DNA of 64,000 nt, taken from the NCBI RefSeq assembly GCF_030063305.1, contig NZ_JASISV010000001.1, positions 1,238,675-1,302,674 of the forward strand. Direction: 5' to 3'. Below the pieces are notes generated by a model. That model did no database searches and was not told the origin of the DNA. It saw nothing but the letters and a program-made list of their open reading frames with translations. This stretch comes from Salinibacterium sp. G-O1 (GTDB lineage Bacteria; Actinomycetota; Actinomycetes; Actinomycetales; Microbacteriaceae). Below are positions 26,754 to 35,941 of the stretch, piece after piece (within the stretch, counting starts at the first letter, position 1; each line of letters starts with the position of its first letter). Made by a program: the position numbers and the translations under genes.

Positions 26754-27671
26754 GTGCCACGGCTCGTTGTCATCGTCGGTGCGACGGGCACGGGCAAGTC
26801 CGAACTCTCGTTAGAGTTCGCGACTGGCCTCGCCGCACTCGGTCAGACCGCCGAGATCGTCAACGCCGACGCCATGCAGCTCTACCGGGGAATGGACATC
26901 GGCACAGCGAAGCTGGGCGCGACCGAACGCCGCGGCATCCCGCATCACATGCTCGATGTGCTCGACCCCACGGAGGAGGCGAGCGTTGCGGACTATCAGA
27001 CTGAGGCGCGCGCCCGGATCGAGCAGATCGAATCTCGAGGAGCCGTGCCGATCCTGGTGGGGGGCTCTGGCCTGTATGTCTCCAGCGTGATCCAGGACTT
27101 CCGGTTTCCCGGCACCGACCCCGTCATCCGGGATCGCCTCGAGGCCGAACTGCTCGCGGTGGGGCCTGGACTGTTGCACGCCCGTCTCAAGGAACAAGAT
27201 GCAGGCGCCGCGTTGGCGATCGGACCACACAACGGACGCCGGATCGTGCGGGCCCTGGAGGTAATCGAGATGACCGGGCAGCCGTTCGGGTCCGGTCTTC
27301 CCGAGGATGCCGTGCCGTGGAGAGATGCGACAATCCTTGCGCTGCGTGCCCCTCGCGACGAGCTCGTGTCTCGCCTCGACGCGCGGGTTGAGGCGATGTG
27401 GGCCGACGGGATCCTCGACGAGGCTGCAACGCTCAGGACGGCGGGGCTGGGGGTCACTGCCGCTCGCGCGATCGGCTACGCCCAGGCTCTCGCTCAGCTG
27501 GATGACGAGATATCCCAGGCGGAGGCCATCGAGCAGACCGCGTCACTCACCCGACGGTACGCGCGTCGGCAGGTCAGCTGGTTCCGGCGTTACGCCACCG
27601 CTCACTGGCTGGAGTACGACGATCCGTCTCGGCACTCGACGGCGCTGTCGCTCGCGATGGGTCACAATTAG
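26754..27671 (+). CDS. miaA: tRNA dimethylallyltransferase MiaA
   Basis: A 305-residue enzyme that transfers a dimethylallyl group to A37 of tRNAs reading UNN codons. The P-loop [11 protein letters not shown] is at residues 8-18, with [17 protein letters not shown] (substrate-binding Asp and the [10 protein letters not shown] signature), HHMLDVLDP, and [11 protein letters not shown]. The start is GTG 26754, three bases after the miaB stop; the product of MiaA is the substrate of MiaB. The zinc-finger-like insert is typical in length. Confidence 0.96.
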   Translation: MPRLVVIVGATGTGKSELSLEFATGLAALGQTAEIVNADAMQLYRGMDIGTAKLGATERRGIPHHMLDVLDPTEEASVADYQTEARARIEQIESRGAVPILVGGSGLYVSSVIQDFRFPGTDPVIRDRLEAELLAVGPGLLHARLKEQDAGAALAIGPHNGRRIVRALEVIEMTGQPFGSGLPEDAVPWRDATILALRAPRDELVSRLDARVEAMWADGILDEAATLRTAGLGVTAARAIGYAQALAQLDDEISQAEAIEQTASLTRRYARRQVSWFRRYATAHWLEYDDPSRHSTALSLAMGHN

Positions 27672-27674
27672 GAC

Positions 27675-28550
27675 ATGGCAACTCTGCATTTCACCAAAGG
27701 TCACGGCACCGGCAACGATTTTGTGCTGTTCGCCGACGCCGATGGCTCCCTCAACCTCACCGACGACCAGGTCGCCGCGATTTGCGACCGGCATTTCGGG
27801 GTGGGGGCGGATGGCATCCTTCGGGCAGTGCTGTCTCGGAACCTGCCGGAGGGGGAGGCCGCTCTCGCCGAGGATCCCGCCGCCGAGTGGTTCATGGATT
27901 ACCGCAACGCCGACGGCTCCGTCGCCGAGATGTGTGGCAACGGCATCCGCGTTTTCAGCCGGTTCCTCATTGACAACGGCCTGGCCACACTCGAACCGGG
28001 GGACACCCTGCCGATTGGCACCAGGAGCGGTGTTCGCGATGTGCAGCGCAATGCGACAGGATTCCAGGCAGATCTTGGGCGTTGGCGCCTGGACGGCGGC
28101 GAGCCCCTGGTGCGAGCGAAAGAGCTTCCCGTCGCGCGCCCCGGCCTCGGAATCAACGTCGGTAACCCGCACGTTGTGGTCGCGCTGGCGAGCATCGACG
28201 AGCTCGAGAGCGCTGACCTCACCTACATTCCGGTGATCGAGCCGGAACAGCCGCTCGGCGCGAACGTTGAATTCGTCGTCGCGGCAGAACCCATGGTCAA
28301 AGACGGCGTTGGTCACATCAGGATGCGCGTGCACGAGCGCGGCAGCGGCGAGACCCTCTCCTGCGGCACTGGCGCGGTCGCGGCGGCTCTCGCAACGCGC
28401 CACTGGGCAGGTGCCGGTGCTCCCAACCAGTGGCGAGTGGACGTCGCTGGAGGCACCGTTGGCGTGCGGATGTTCCCCACGGAAGACGGCGAACACGTGT
28501 CGCTCAGCGGGCCAGCCGAGATGGTTTTTGTGGGTGAGCTCGAGGTCTGA
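27675..28550 (+). CDS. dapF: Diaminopimelate epimerase
   Basis: A 291-residue PLP-independent racemase that converts LL- to meso-diaminopimelate for peptidoglycan and lysine. Both catalytic cysteines are visible in symmetric contexts: MCGNGIRVF (about residue 87) and [12 protein letters not shown] (about residue 231). The N-terminal [12 protein letters not shown] is the usual signature. It begins three bases after miaA, so it is translated from the same mRNA. With dapA and dapB it gives three diaminopimelate-pathway genes in the window. Confidence 0.96.
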   Translation: MATLHFTKGHGTGNDFVLFADADGSLNLTDDQVAAICDRHFGVGADGILRAVLSRNLPEGEAALAEDPAAEWFMDYRNADGSVAEMCGNGIRVFSRFLIDNGLATLEPGDTLPIGTRSGVRDVQRNATGFQADLGRWRLDGGEPLVRAKELPVARPGLGINVGNPHVVVALASIDELESADLTYIPVIEPEQPLGANVEFVVAAEPMVKDGVGHIRMRVHERGSGETLSCGTGAVAAALATRHWAGAGAPNQWRVDVAGGTVGVRMFPTEDGEHVSLSGPAEMVFVGELEV

Positions 28551-28553
28551 CGC

Positions 28554-29162
28554 TCAGCGCCGGCGCGCCCGCAGCACTCGGTATCCCTTGTTGGTCGCGG
28601 CCCGAACGAAACTGAAGTCGTCCGGGAAGGTCGCCTGCAGCCAGCGGTGAAGTGAGTCGGACCCCAGATTGCGCTGAACGACCAACCAGGCGTCGCAGTC
28701 GCTGTCGAGGCGTGGCAGCCACTTCTCGAGCATCCCATGCAGTTCGTGTTTGCCGACCCGGATCGGCGGATTCGACCAAATCGTCGTGAAGGTCACATCG
28801 TCGGGAACATTCTCAGGCGTTGCTGCTTTAATGTTCGGTATGGACAATTTTTCGGCGTTCGCCCGCACCAGATCCAGTGCGCGCTCGTTGACGTCCACAG
28901 CCCACACGGTCGCATGAGGTGATTCAAGCGCGAGTGTGAGGGCTACGGGCCCCCAGCCGCAGCCAAGATCCAGCAGGTTCCCGCCGGGAGGCGGAGCGGG
29001 CACGCTCGACAGCAGAACCTGCGTCCCCACGTCAATACGCTCGGGGCTGAACACGCCATTGGCCGTGGTCAGCTCGACATCCCGACCACCCAGCCGCGCG
29101 TGAATCGTGCGGGTTTTGAGCTCACTCCCCGGGGTCGAGGAGAAATAATGCTCACTGGTCAT
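28554..29162 (-). CDS. Class I SAM-dependent methyltransferase, RsmC-like
   Basis: A 202-residue methyltransferase of the MTS/RsmC-like group. The SAM-binding motif I is LLDLGCGWGPVALTLAL (about residues 63-79). The catalytic motif IV is WSNPPIRVGK (about 129-138), an NPP(F/Y/I) motif typical of N2-guanine or related N-methyltransferases acting on RNA. ATG 29162 fits the family N-terminus HYFSSTPGS. A TAAGTT hexamer lies seven bases upstream on the same strand. It is convergent with dapF (three bases apart) and divergent from hflX. Confidence 0.85.
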   Translation of the reverse strand: MTSEHYFSSTPGSELKTRTIHARLGGRDVELTTANGVFSPERIDVGTQVLLSSVPAPPPGGNLLDLGCGWGPVALTLALESPHATVWAVDVNERALDLVRANAEKLSIPNIKAATPENVPDDVTFTTIWSNPPIRVGKHELHGMLEKWLPRLDSDCDAWLVVQRNLGSDSLHRWLQATFPDDFSFVRAATNKGYRVLRARRR

Positions 29163-29169
29163 GCAGAGA

Positions 29170-29175
29170 AACTTA
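29170..29175 (-). promoter_or_regulatory. -10 element, leaderless-type, for the methyltransferase
   Basis: Minus-strand TAAGTT is followed by seven bases and then ATG 29162. It is packed with the hflX -10 inside the 42 bp separating the two start codons. Confidence 0.5.
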
Positions 29176-29191
29176 CCGAAGACTACGAAAG

Positions 29192-29197
29192 TAGGGT
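29192..29197 (+). promoter_or_regulatory. -10 element, leaderless-type, for hflX
   Basis: TAGGGT is followed by seven bases and then ATG 29205. It supports the 506-residue product over in-frame starts at 29100 or 29148. Confidence 0.5.
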
Positions 29198-29204
29198 TAA
29201 CCCA

Positions 29205-30725
29205 ATGACTGAATCCATCACAGACCAGACCTCCGGCACCGGCGCCGACGCGGTCGAGCGTGTGCTCGCCACCGACAGCGCGCGATCCGCCGGGTACACC
29301 CTGTTCGGTTCTGGCAACGCCCAGGCGCTGCAGACCGACAACCACTATGAGGGCGACCGCGACGGCGACCAGTTCGATCGCGAAGACCGCCAGTCGCTGC
29401 GTCGCGTCGCTGGACTGTCGACCGAGCTTCAGGATGTGACGGAGGTCGAGTATCGGCAGCTGCGCATCGAGAACGTGGTGCTCATCGGCATCTACAACCA
29501 GGGCAACCTGCAGGAGGCCGAGAACTCGCTGCGCGAGCTGTTTGCGCTGGCGGAGACCGCGGGTGCGGTCGTGCTCGACGGGCTGCTGCAGAAGCGTGCC
29601 AACCCCGATCCCAGCACCTTCTTCGGCAAGGGCAAGGCGCAGGAGCTTCGCGGTGTCGTCGCAGCAACCGGTGCAGACACCGTGATTGCCGACACGGAGT
29701 TGGCGCCGAGCCAGCGCCGCGCGCTCGAGGACATCGTGGGGGTGAAGGTGATCGACCGTACCGCGGTCATCCTCGACATTTTCAGCCAGCATGCCAGCAG
29801 CCGTGAAGGTAAGGCCCAGGTCGAACTGGCTCAGCTCGAATATCTGCTCCCTCGCCTGCGTGGTTGGGGTGAGTCGATGTCACGCCAGGCCGGTGGCCAG
29901 GTGGGTGGCGCCGGGGCAGGAATGGGCAGCCGCGGACCGGGTGAGACCAAGATCGAGCTCGACCGTCGCCGCATCCACACCCGGATGTCGCGGCTGCGAA
30001 AGCAGATCAAGGGCTTCGCGCCGGCGCGAGAGGCCAAGCGCGCGAACCGAAACCGTTTCGAGGTGCCGAGCGTTGCCATCACCGGGTACACCAACGCCGG
30101 CAAGTCGAGCCTGCTGAACAGGATCACCCGAGCCGGTGTGCTCGTCGAGAACGCCCTGTTCGCCACCCTCGACGCGACCGTGCGAAAGTCGACCACCGAA
30201 GATGGTCGCCTGTACACGCTGAGCGACACCGTCGGATTCGTGCGCAACCTGCCTCCGCAACTGGTCGAAGCATTCCGCTCCACCCTCGAGGAGGTCGGCC
30301 AGTCTGACGTCATCGTGCACGTCGTGGATGCCTCCCATCCCGACCCCGGCGCACAACTCGCCACCGTCCGCAATGTGATCGGCGACGTGGGCGCTCGTGA
30401 TCTCCCCGAGATTGTGGTTTTCAACAAGAGCGACCTCGCTGATGATGACCAGAGAATGCTCATCAGGGCTCTCGAGCCGAGCGGGATCTTCGTGTCGGCA
30501 CGAACGGGTGAGGGCGTTGACGAGCTGCTTGCCCGCATCGCTGAGTTGCTCCCGGCCCCCGAAGTCGAACTCTCGATGCTGGTGCCGTACGACCGCGGCG
30601 ACGTGATCTCGCGGCTGCACGTGCAGGGTCGGGTCATCTCGACGGACTACAAGGAAGACGGCACCGAGGTGAAGGCGATGGTGCACCCCGCCAGAGTGGC
30701 CGAGCTGCAGGAGTTCGTGAGGTAG
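29205..30725 (+). CDS. hflX: GTPase HflX
   Basis: A 506-residue ribosome-associated GTPase that rescues stalled or heat-damaged ribosomes. The N-terminal HflX domain (about 85-260) has DPSTFFGKGKAQEL and the glycine-rich GGAGAGMGSRGPGETKIELDRR. The G domain has P-loop GYTNAGKSSLLN at about 294-305, DTVGF (G3) and NKSD (G4). A 75-residue low-complexity N-terminal extension precedes the domain. ATG 29148 has a good GAGGAG ribosome site, but the TAGGGT-N7-ATG arrangement and related N-termini favour 29205. Confidence 0.94.
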   Translation: MTESITDQTSGTGADAVERVLATDSARSAGYTLFGSGNAQALQTDNHYEGDRDGDQFDREDRQSLRRVAGLSTELQDVTEVEYRQLRIENVVLIGIYNQGNLQEAENSLRELFALAETAGAVVLDGLLQKRANPDPSTFFGKGKAQELRGVVAATGADTVIADTELAPSQRRALEDIVGVKVIDRTAVILDIFSQHASSREGKAQVELAQLEYLLPRLRGWGESMSRQAGGQVGGAGAGMGSRGPGETKIELDRRRIHTRMSRLRKQIKGFAPAREAKRANRNRFEVPSVAITGYTNAGKSSLLNRITRAGVLVENALFATLDATVRKSTTEDGRLYTLSDTVGFVRNLPPQLVEAFRSTLEEVGQSDVIVHVVDASHPDPGAQLATVRNVIGDVGARDLPEIVVFNKSDLADDDQRMLIRALEPSGIFVSARTGEGVDELLARIAELLPAPEVELSMLVPYDRGDVISRLHVQGRVISTDYKEDGTEVKAMVHPARVAELQEFVR

Positions 30726-30859
30726 GTCGTTCGGCGTAACAGAAAGTCACGCCGCGGCGACCCTGCCTAGACTTGATGATGTTCGGGCACCGCGCCTGAC
30801 ATGAGCGACAGCCGAGCCCGGCACCCGCCCACTCGGAGAAACTGACCGAAGGGGATCTG

Positions 30860-31786
30860 GTGACCACGTTCTCCTTTGAGCTGTACCCGCCGCGTTCGGA
30901 GCGGGCTGAGGCTTCCCTCTACGCTTCGCTCGCTCACCTTGTTGCAGCAAACCCCGAATTCATTTCGGTCACGTACGGCGCGAATGGCAGCTCGCGCGAG
31001 CCGTCCCTCAGCGTCCTGGGGCGCATCCTGGCCGGCACCAGCGTGCAGGCGATGGCGCACCTGACCTGTGTCGGATCGTCCTACTCTCAGGCAAGCCAGC
31101 TGATCCGCGAATTCCTCGACGCCGGGGTCACCAGCTTTCTTGCCCTGCGAGGAGATCCCCCCGAGGGCGCCCTCGAGACCGACGCTTTTCTCGGTGACCT
31201 GGGCAGCGCCGGAGAACTCGTCCAGCTCATCCACCGTGTCCAGGCCGAACGCGAGCAGTTCGCATTCCACGAGGTCCCGGGATTCCCCGACGCCAAGCGG
31301 ATTGCCAGCGGAAGCAAGGTGACGATCGCGGTCGCCGCCTTCCCGAACGGGCATCCGCGCTCACGTTCGGTGTCGCAGGATCTCGACACCCTTCTCGCGA
31401 AGGAAGCGGCCGGAGCGAACCTCGCCATCACTCAGCTCTTCTTCCATGCCGATGAGTATCTCGGCTTCGTCGAAAAGGCACGGGAGGCGGGCGTGACGAT
31501 GCGCATCCTGCCCGGCATCATGCCGGTTCTCAGTTCGCAGCGCCTGGCCCGGATTCTTGAGCTCACCGGAGAGTCAACGCCCGTCGCCCTCGAGCGCGAG
31601 CTCGCGGCGGCGCCGGACGAGGCCGCACAACGTCGCATCGGCATCGATCACGCAATCGCGCTCGGCAGCGAAGTGCTTGCGGGCGGGGCGAGCGGATTGC
31701 ACTTGTACACCTTTAACCAGCACGAGCCAGTGCTCGCGGTTCTCCGCGGAGCAGGGCTGCTCGATCGACAGAAAGAGTCAGCATGA
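30860..31786 (+). CDS. metF: 5,10-methylenetetrahydrofolate reductase
   Basis: A 308-residue FAD-dependent TIM-barrel enzyme that makes 5-methyltetrahydrofolate for methionine synthesis. Seen: TFSFELYPPRS at the N-terminus (catalytic Glu), FISVTYGANG, HLTCVGSS, FLALRGDPPEG, and ITQLFFHADEYL (FAD/folate contacts). The start is GTG 30860 with AAGGGG upstream. The 134-bp gap before it holds a TAGACT hexamer at 30768-30773 as a possible promoter. ATGA overlap with metE makes a metF-metE operon. Confidence 0.95.
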   Translation: MTTFSFELYPPRSERAEASLYASLAHLVAANPEFISVTYGANGSSREPSLSVLGRILAGTSVQAMAHLTCVGSSYSQASQLIREFLDAGVTSFLALRGDPPEGALETDAFLGDLGSAGELVQLIHRVQAEREQFAFHEVPGFPDAKRIASGSKVTIAVAAFPNGHPRSRSVSQDLDTLLAKEAAGANLAITQLFFHADEYLGFVEKAREAGVTMRILPGIMPVLSSQRLARILELTGESTPVALERELAAAPDEAAQRRIGIDHAIALGSEVLAGGASGLHLYTFNQHEPVLAVLRGAGLLDRQKESA

Positions 31787-34098
31787 CGAAATCACCCGCA
31801 TTCCCCACCGGCACGATTCTCGGGTACCCGAGAATTGGCCGTCGCCGCGAACTGAAGAAAGCGGTCGAATCATTCTGGGCCGGCACGACCTCGGCAGCAG
31901 AGCTGGAGGCGACCGCGGCCGACCTGCGCAGGGTGACCCGCGAACGGTTGCTCGCCCTCGGCCTCGGCCGCACAGACTCATCGATTCCCGAGGCCTTCTC
32001 GTTCTATGACCAGGTGCTCGACGCCGCGGTCACGGTTGGTGCGATCCCCACGAGATTCCAGCGACTGGTGGCCGATGACGGTTCGATCGACCTCGCGGGA
32101 TACTTCACCATCGCTCGCGGTGAGGGCGGCGATACCCCCGCCGAAATGACAAAGTGGTTCGATACCAACTACCACTACCTCGTGCCGGAAATTGGGCCCG
32201 AGACGACCCTGCACCTCGCCTCGGACAGGCTGCTTCGTGAGGTCGCCGAGGCGACGGCCAGCGGCTTCCGCACCCGTCCTGTCATCGTCGGACCGGTCAC
32301 CCTTCTGCTGCTCAGCAAGGCGTCGGAGGAAGCCCCGGAGGGCTACCAGCCGCTGGACCGCCTCGACGACCTGATCCCGGTGTACGCGGAGCTCCTCGCG
32401 GCCCTGACGGCCGTCGGCGCCGAATGGGTTCAGCTCGACGAGCCAGCTCTCGTCAGCGAGAGCATCGAGGTCGACCGCGCTGTCGTTCTCGCGGCAACCC
32501 AGCGCGCCTATGACCTTCTCGGTAATGCTGCAGTGCGGCCGAGCATCTTCGTCTCGGCACCGTACGGCTCCCTTGACGACGCCCTCCCGGTGCTGATCGG
32601 CACCCCGGTGGAGGCGATCGGCATCGACCTGGTGAAGGGTGACCTGCCGAGCGGCGTGACAACAGACAAGGTCCTGGTCGGCGGGGTCGTCGATGGACAC
32701 AATATCTGGCGAGGAAACCTCGAGGCGGGGTTGGCGTCACTCGAAGCGCTGCGTGCGCTTTCGCCGAACGTCGCGGTCTCCAGCTCAACCAGCCTCTTCC
32801 ACACTCCGCATGACGTCACAGACGAACCGTTGCTGTCTGACCAGCTGAAGTCGTGGCTGGCGTTCGCCGACCAGAAAGTGGCCCAGGTAGCCACCCTCGC
32901 CAAGGGGCTCGTCGACGGCAAGGGTGCGATTCAGGCGGAACTGGATGCCGCATCCACCGCTCTCATCGATCGCCAGCACGCCGAGGGTGTGCGAGACGCA
33001 GCGGTGCGAACGCGCGTAGCCGGCCTCACCGCTGCCGACTTCTCGCGGGGTGACTACGACCAGCGACTCGCAGCGCAGGATGCTGCCCTCGACTTGCCCT
33101 TCCTGCCGACGACGACGATCGGGTCGTTCCCGCAGACCGGCGACATCCGCAGGCAGCGGGCCGCACTCGTCGCTGGGCGTCTGTCAGAGGACGGCTACAA
33201 GCAGGCCATGCGCGACGAGATTAAGCGCGTCGTCGACCTGCAGGAAGAGATCGGTCTCGATGTGCTTGTGCACGGCGAGCCCGAGCGAAATGACATGGTG
33301 CAGTATTTTGCCGAGAACCTCGACGGCTTCGCGGTCACCCAGAACGGGTGGGTGCAGTCGTACGGTTCCCGCTGTACGCGTCCGTCGATCCTGTGGGGCG
33401 ATGTCTCCCGACCCGCTCCGATCACCGTCGAATGGTCGGCCTACACCCAGTCGTTGACGCAGAAGCCGGTCAAAGGCATGCTCACTGGCCCGGTCACGAT
33501 CCTTGCCTGGTCTTTCGTTCGGGATGACCAGCCGCTCAGGGACACCGCGAACCAGGTGGCGCTTGCCTTGCGCGATGAGATCGACGACCTCGAGAATGCC
33601 GGCATCGGAATCATCCAGGTCGACGAGCCGGCACTCCGCGAGCTGCTTCCGCTGAAGAAGAAAGATCACGAGGACTATCTGGATTGGTCGGTCGGATCAT
33701 TCCGTCTCGCGACCGCCGGCGTCGCCGACCGCACCCAGATCCACACGCACCTCTGCTACTCCGAATTCGGCGTTGTCATCGATGCGATCAACAGGCTCGA
33801 CGCCGATGTGACGTCCATCGAGGCGGCGCGCTCCAGGATGGAGGTCGTGCCCGACATCGAGTCGAGCGGGTTCGGTCGGGGAATCGGCCCGGGCGTGTAT
33901 GACATCCATTCCCCTCGCATTCCGTCGGTGAGCGAGGTGAGCGAACTGATCGACATCGCGCTCGGCTCGATTCCGGAACGACAGGTCTGGGTCAACCCCG
34001 ATTGCGGGCTCAAGACCCGCGGGTACGACGAGACCGTGGAGTCGTTGAAGAACATCATCGAGGCGACCCGTGCCGCGCGCGCGAAGGCGGGTGTCTAG
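31783..34098 (+). CDS. metE: Cobalamin-independent methionine synthase
   Basis: A 771-residue zinc enzyme that transfers the methyl group of 5-methyltetrahydropteroyltri-glutamate to homocysteine. It has two TIM-barrel halves, with the N-terminal one beginning at TILGYPRIGRRRELKKAVE. The C-terminal half carries zinc ligands in IHTHLCYSEF (His and Cys) and VNPDCGLKTRG (Cys), plus IGSFPQTGDIR. The length is standard (about 760). It overlaps metF by four bases and its stop overlaps the convergent lipoprotein gene by four. Confidence 0.97.
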   Translation: MTKSPAFPTGTILGYPRIGRRRELKKAVESFWAGTTSAAELEATAADLRRVTRERLLALGLGRTDSSIPEAFSFYDQVLDAAVTVGAIPTRFQRLVADDGSIDLAGYFTIARGEGGDTPAEMTKWFDTNYHYLVPEIGPETTLHLASDRLLREVAEATASGFRTRPVIVGPVTLLLLSKASEEAPEGYQPLDRLDDLIPVYAELLAALTAVGAEWVQLDEPALVSESIEVDRAVVLAATQRAYDLLGNAAVRPSIFVSAPYGSLDDALPVLIGTPVEAIGIDLVKGDLPSGVTTDKVLVGGVVDGHNIWRGNLEAGLASLEALRALSPNVAVSSSTSLFHTPHDVTDEPLLSDQLKSWLAFADQKVAQVATLAKGLVDGKGAIQAELDAASTALIDRQHAEGVRDAAVRTRVAGLTAADFSRGDYDQRLAAQDAALDLPFLPTTTIGSFPQTGDIRRQRAALVAGRLSEDGYKQAMRDEIKRVVDLQEEIGLDVLVHGEPERNDMVQYFAENLDGFAVTQNGWVQSYGSRCTRPSILWGDVSRPAPITVEWSAYTQSLTQKPVKGMLTGPVTILAWSFVRDDQPLRDTANQVALALRDEIDDLENAGIGIIQVDEPALRELLPLKKKDHEDYLDWSVGSFRLATAGVADRTQIHTHLCYSEFGVVIDAINRLDADVTSIEAARSRMEVVPDIESSGFGRGIGPGVYDIHSPRIPSVSEVSELIDIALGSIPERQVWVNPDCGLKTRGYDETVESLKNIIEATRAARAKAGV

Positions 34099-34952
34099 CC
34101 CGTCGGCAACCCGCAGGCCGTGCGAACGAAGTCGTACAGCGCATCACGCACATCATCGGGCGCGCTGACGTACAGCCGACCCTCGAATCCGTCTGACGTT
34201 GTGGCTGCGATGGGGATGATGGTTCCGCGTTTATCTTCGGCAATTGCATGCGCGTCGCACCGGTTCGGGGCGTAGCGCAGGGTCACCGTCGATGGTGCAT
34301 CGTTGCCGACGATGGTGCGGTCGATGGGGAGCTCGCTGGCGTCGGCGCCGTCCGGATCCACGGGTGCCAGCAGGGTCGTGCTGGCGGCGCTGGTCAGGTG
34401 CGCCGAACCGGACGCCCCGGTGGGAGTGAGCGCGAGGTCGAGCTCGATCACGGCGCGCCCGGCGACGGACGAGAGCCGCGGGGCCGAATCCAGCCGCACC
34501 GAGACCACTGACGCGACAGAGACGGCTATGCAGTCGTCGTCACGGATGCCCGGCAGGCGCTCAAGCTCGTCAACGGGTGTGGCGATGGCGGTACCGGCGC
34601 GCCCGTCGGCGAGGGTGTAGTCGAATTCGACCACAGCATCCGTCGGGGTGGAGTCACACGCAGGCTCGGGAAGCGGAACGGGAAGCGACATCGTCACGCC
34701 ATCCGGAATCGTCGTCGAGTCTTTGGGCCAGATAGCCGCGCCCGTGAACTGCCCGGCCCGCAACTCAAGCCGCGAAACGGTAAGAGCGCTTCCCGTCTCG
34801 TTCCGAAACGAGACCTCCAGCTTTCGGGCTTCGACGTCAGTTCTGTTCTGGTAGACGCTCAGTGAGAGCCCGTCCGGGGCATCCTGGGATGCAGCAGCCG
34901 AGCATCCGGACAGCGCCAGGACCGCGACGAGGGTGAGCGGACCCCAACGCAT
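34095..34952 (-). CDS. Predicted secreted lipoprotein, 285 aa
   Basis: A protein of unknown function anchored by lipidation: a short hydrophobic signal (MRWGPLTLVAVLALSGC) with a clear lipobox LSGC, Cys17 being the modification site. The mature part is beta-rich with conserved-looking patterns such as RLELRAGQFTGAAIWPKDSTTIPDG, and four further cysteines that could form disulfides. I see no enzymatic motif. I choose ATG 34952 rather than GTG 34970 because the signal peptide begins there and GGTGGAG lies nine bases upstream. It lies downstream of lexA in the same direction (32 bases), possibly cotranscribed. Confidence 0.72.
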   Translation of the reverse strand: MRWGPLTLVAVLALSGCSAAASQDAPDGLSLSVYQNRTDVEARKLEVSFRNETGSALTVSRLELRAGQFTGAAIWPKDSTTIPDGVTMSLPVPLPEPACDSTPTDAVVEFDYTLADGRAGTAIATPVDELERLPGIRDDDCIAVSVASVVSVRLDSAPRLSSVAGRAVIELDLALTPTGASGSAHLTSAASTTLLAPVDPDGADASELPIDRTIVGNDAPSTVTLRYAPNRCDAHAIAEDKRGTIIPIAATTSDGFEGRLYVSAPDDVRDALYDFVRTACGLPTG

Positions 34953-34984
34953 GATCCGAGACTCCACCACCGACGGCGCAGCTG

Positions 34985-35665
34985 CTATACCGAGCGGAGC
35001 ACCGTGACGACTTTGCCGAGCACCTGGGCATGATCGCCCAGAATCGGTTCGAAGTTGGAGTTACGGGGCAGCAGCCAGGTGTGACCGTCTCGCTGCCTGA
35101 ACACCTTCACCGTCGCTTCGTCATCGAGCATGGCGGCGACGATGTCGCCATTCTCGGCGGTGTTCTGCTGGCGAACGACAACCCAGTCGCCATCGCAAAT
35201 GGCCGCATCGATCATCGACTCACCCACGACCTTCAGCATGAAGAGTTCGCCCTTTCCGGTGAGCTGGCGGGGGAGCGGGAAGACCTCGTCGATGTGTTGC
35301 TCGGCGGTGATCGGGATGCCGGCGGCGATGCGGCCGACTAGGGGAACCATCACGGCGTCTCCGACCGAGACCGTGCTTTCGGGCGGCACCTCTGCGCCGC
35401 CGTCGATCGATGGGAGGTCGATCAGCACCTCCATCGCACGCGGGCGGTTGGGGTCGCGGCGCAGGTATCCGCTCAGTTCAAGCTGGTTGAGCTGGTGGGT
35501 GACGCTCGATAGCGAGGAGAGCCCCACGGCGTCGCCGATCTCACGCATGCTCGGCGGGTAACCCCTGCCGGAGACTGAGCGCTGGATGACATCGAGAATG
35601 GCGAGCTGCTTGTCGCTCAGGCTCTTCCGTCTGCGTGTGCCACCGCTGCGAATGTCGGCGCTCAT
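34985..35665 (-). CDS. lexA: SOS repressor LexA
   Basis: A 226-residue repressor and self-cleaving S24 peptidase. The N-terminal winged helix-turn-helix (about 15-80) has [25 protein letters not shown]. The cleavage site is Ala115-Gly116 (RIAAGIP). The catalytic dyad is Ser150 (VVGESMID) and Lys187 (ATVKVF). ATG 35665 is preceded by GGGGAG. SOS boxes lie in the 276-bp region shared with the divergent LysM gene, so it should repress itself, recA and the LysM gene. Confidence 0.96.
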   Translation of the reverse strand: MSADIRSGGTRRRKSLSDKQLAILDVIQRSVSGRGYPPSMREIGDAVGLSSLSSVTHQLNQLELSGYLRRDPNRPRAMEVLIDLPSIDGGAEVPPESTVSVGDAVMVPLVGRIAAGIPITAEQHIDEVFPLPRQLTGKGELFMLKVVGESMIDAAICDGDWVVVRQQNTAENGDIVAAMLDDEATVKVFRQRDGHTWLLPRNSNFEPILGDHAQVLGKVVTVLRSV

Positions 35666-35695
35666 GATCTCCCCATTCCTCGGCCTCTCGACCCA

Positions 35696-35790
35696 ATGTC
35701 GGTGGCTCATTCGAAACTGTATCCGCTGGATAGCTCTAAAACAAACACCTGTTCTAGTGTTTCGTCACGAATGTCGGTGGAACGTTCGAA
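35696..35790. repeat. Direct repeat with TTCGAA cores in the lexA upstream region
   Basis: ATGTCGGTGG followed by four to five bases and TTCGAA occurs twice, at 35696-35715 and 35771-35790, exactly 75 bp apart. The TTCGAA parts are SOS half-site-like. The copies may be duplicated operator DNA. Confidence 0.6.
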
Positions 35791-35801
35791 TATGTGCTTG
35801 A
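35786..35801. promoter_or_regulatory. Weak second LexA box
   Basis: TCGAATATGTGCTTGA keeps the left half of the SOS consensus (5 of 6) but only four of six bases in the right half. It could be a low-affinity site paired with the stronger box 28 bp away. Confidence 0.35.
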
Positions 35802-35813
35802 TATCGTGCCTAT

Positions 35814-35829
35814 TCGAATGTATGTTCGG
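35814..35829. promoter_or_regulatory. LexA (SOS) box between lexA and the LysM gene
   Basis: TCGAATGTATGTTCGG matches the TCGAAC-N4-GTTCGA consensus at 10 of 12 defined positions. It is placed to control lexA, the LysM gene, or both. Confidence 0.8.
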
Positions 35830-35884
35830 AATAGATCTTCTAACACGGTTACCCAGCCTCAACAAGCAGTGATAGATCAAGCGC

Positions 35885-35929
35885 TTCGTATCCGGCACTC
35901 CCGGCCGAGTGCCGGATACGAAATTTTGT
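35885..35929 (+). terminator. Terminator-like hairpin in the leader of the LysM gene
   Basis: A perfect 16-bp stem (35885-35900 with 35907-35922) with a CCGGCC loop is followed by ATTTTGT. It lies after the SOS box and ends just before the ribosome site TAAGGAG of the LysM gene. No upstream plus-strand gene needs it, so it would cut the LysM transcript short. Confidence 0.75.
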
Positions 35930-35941
35930 AAGGAGCACATG

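Noticed and set aside
29148..29204. Alternative hflX start at ATG 29148 with GAGGAG upstream.
   Set aside because: It would overlap the divergent methyltransferase start. The TAGGGT-N7-ATG arrangement at 29205 and family N-termini fit better, though the ribosome site is good.
30774..30859. metF leader resembling the 5' half of a SAM-IV type riboswitch (CATGAGCGACAGC ... CCCGGC), with tiny ORFs such as 30801-30845.
   Set aside because: The leader is only about 80 bases, the closing P1 partner is not found and the GGCAACC-type arm is not intact. A covariance search with the SAM-I/IV models would be needed; I do not call it.
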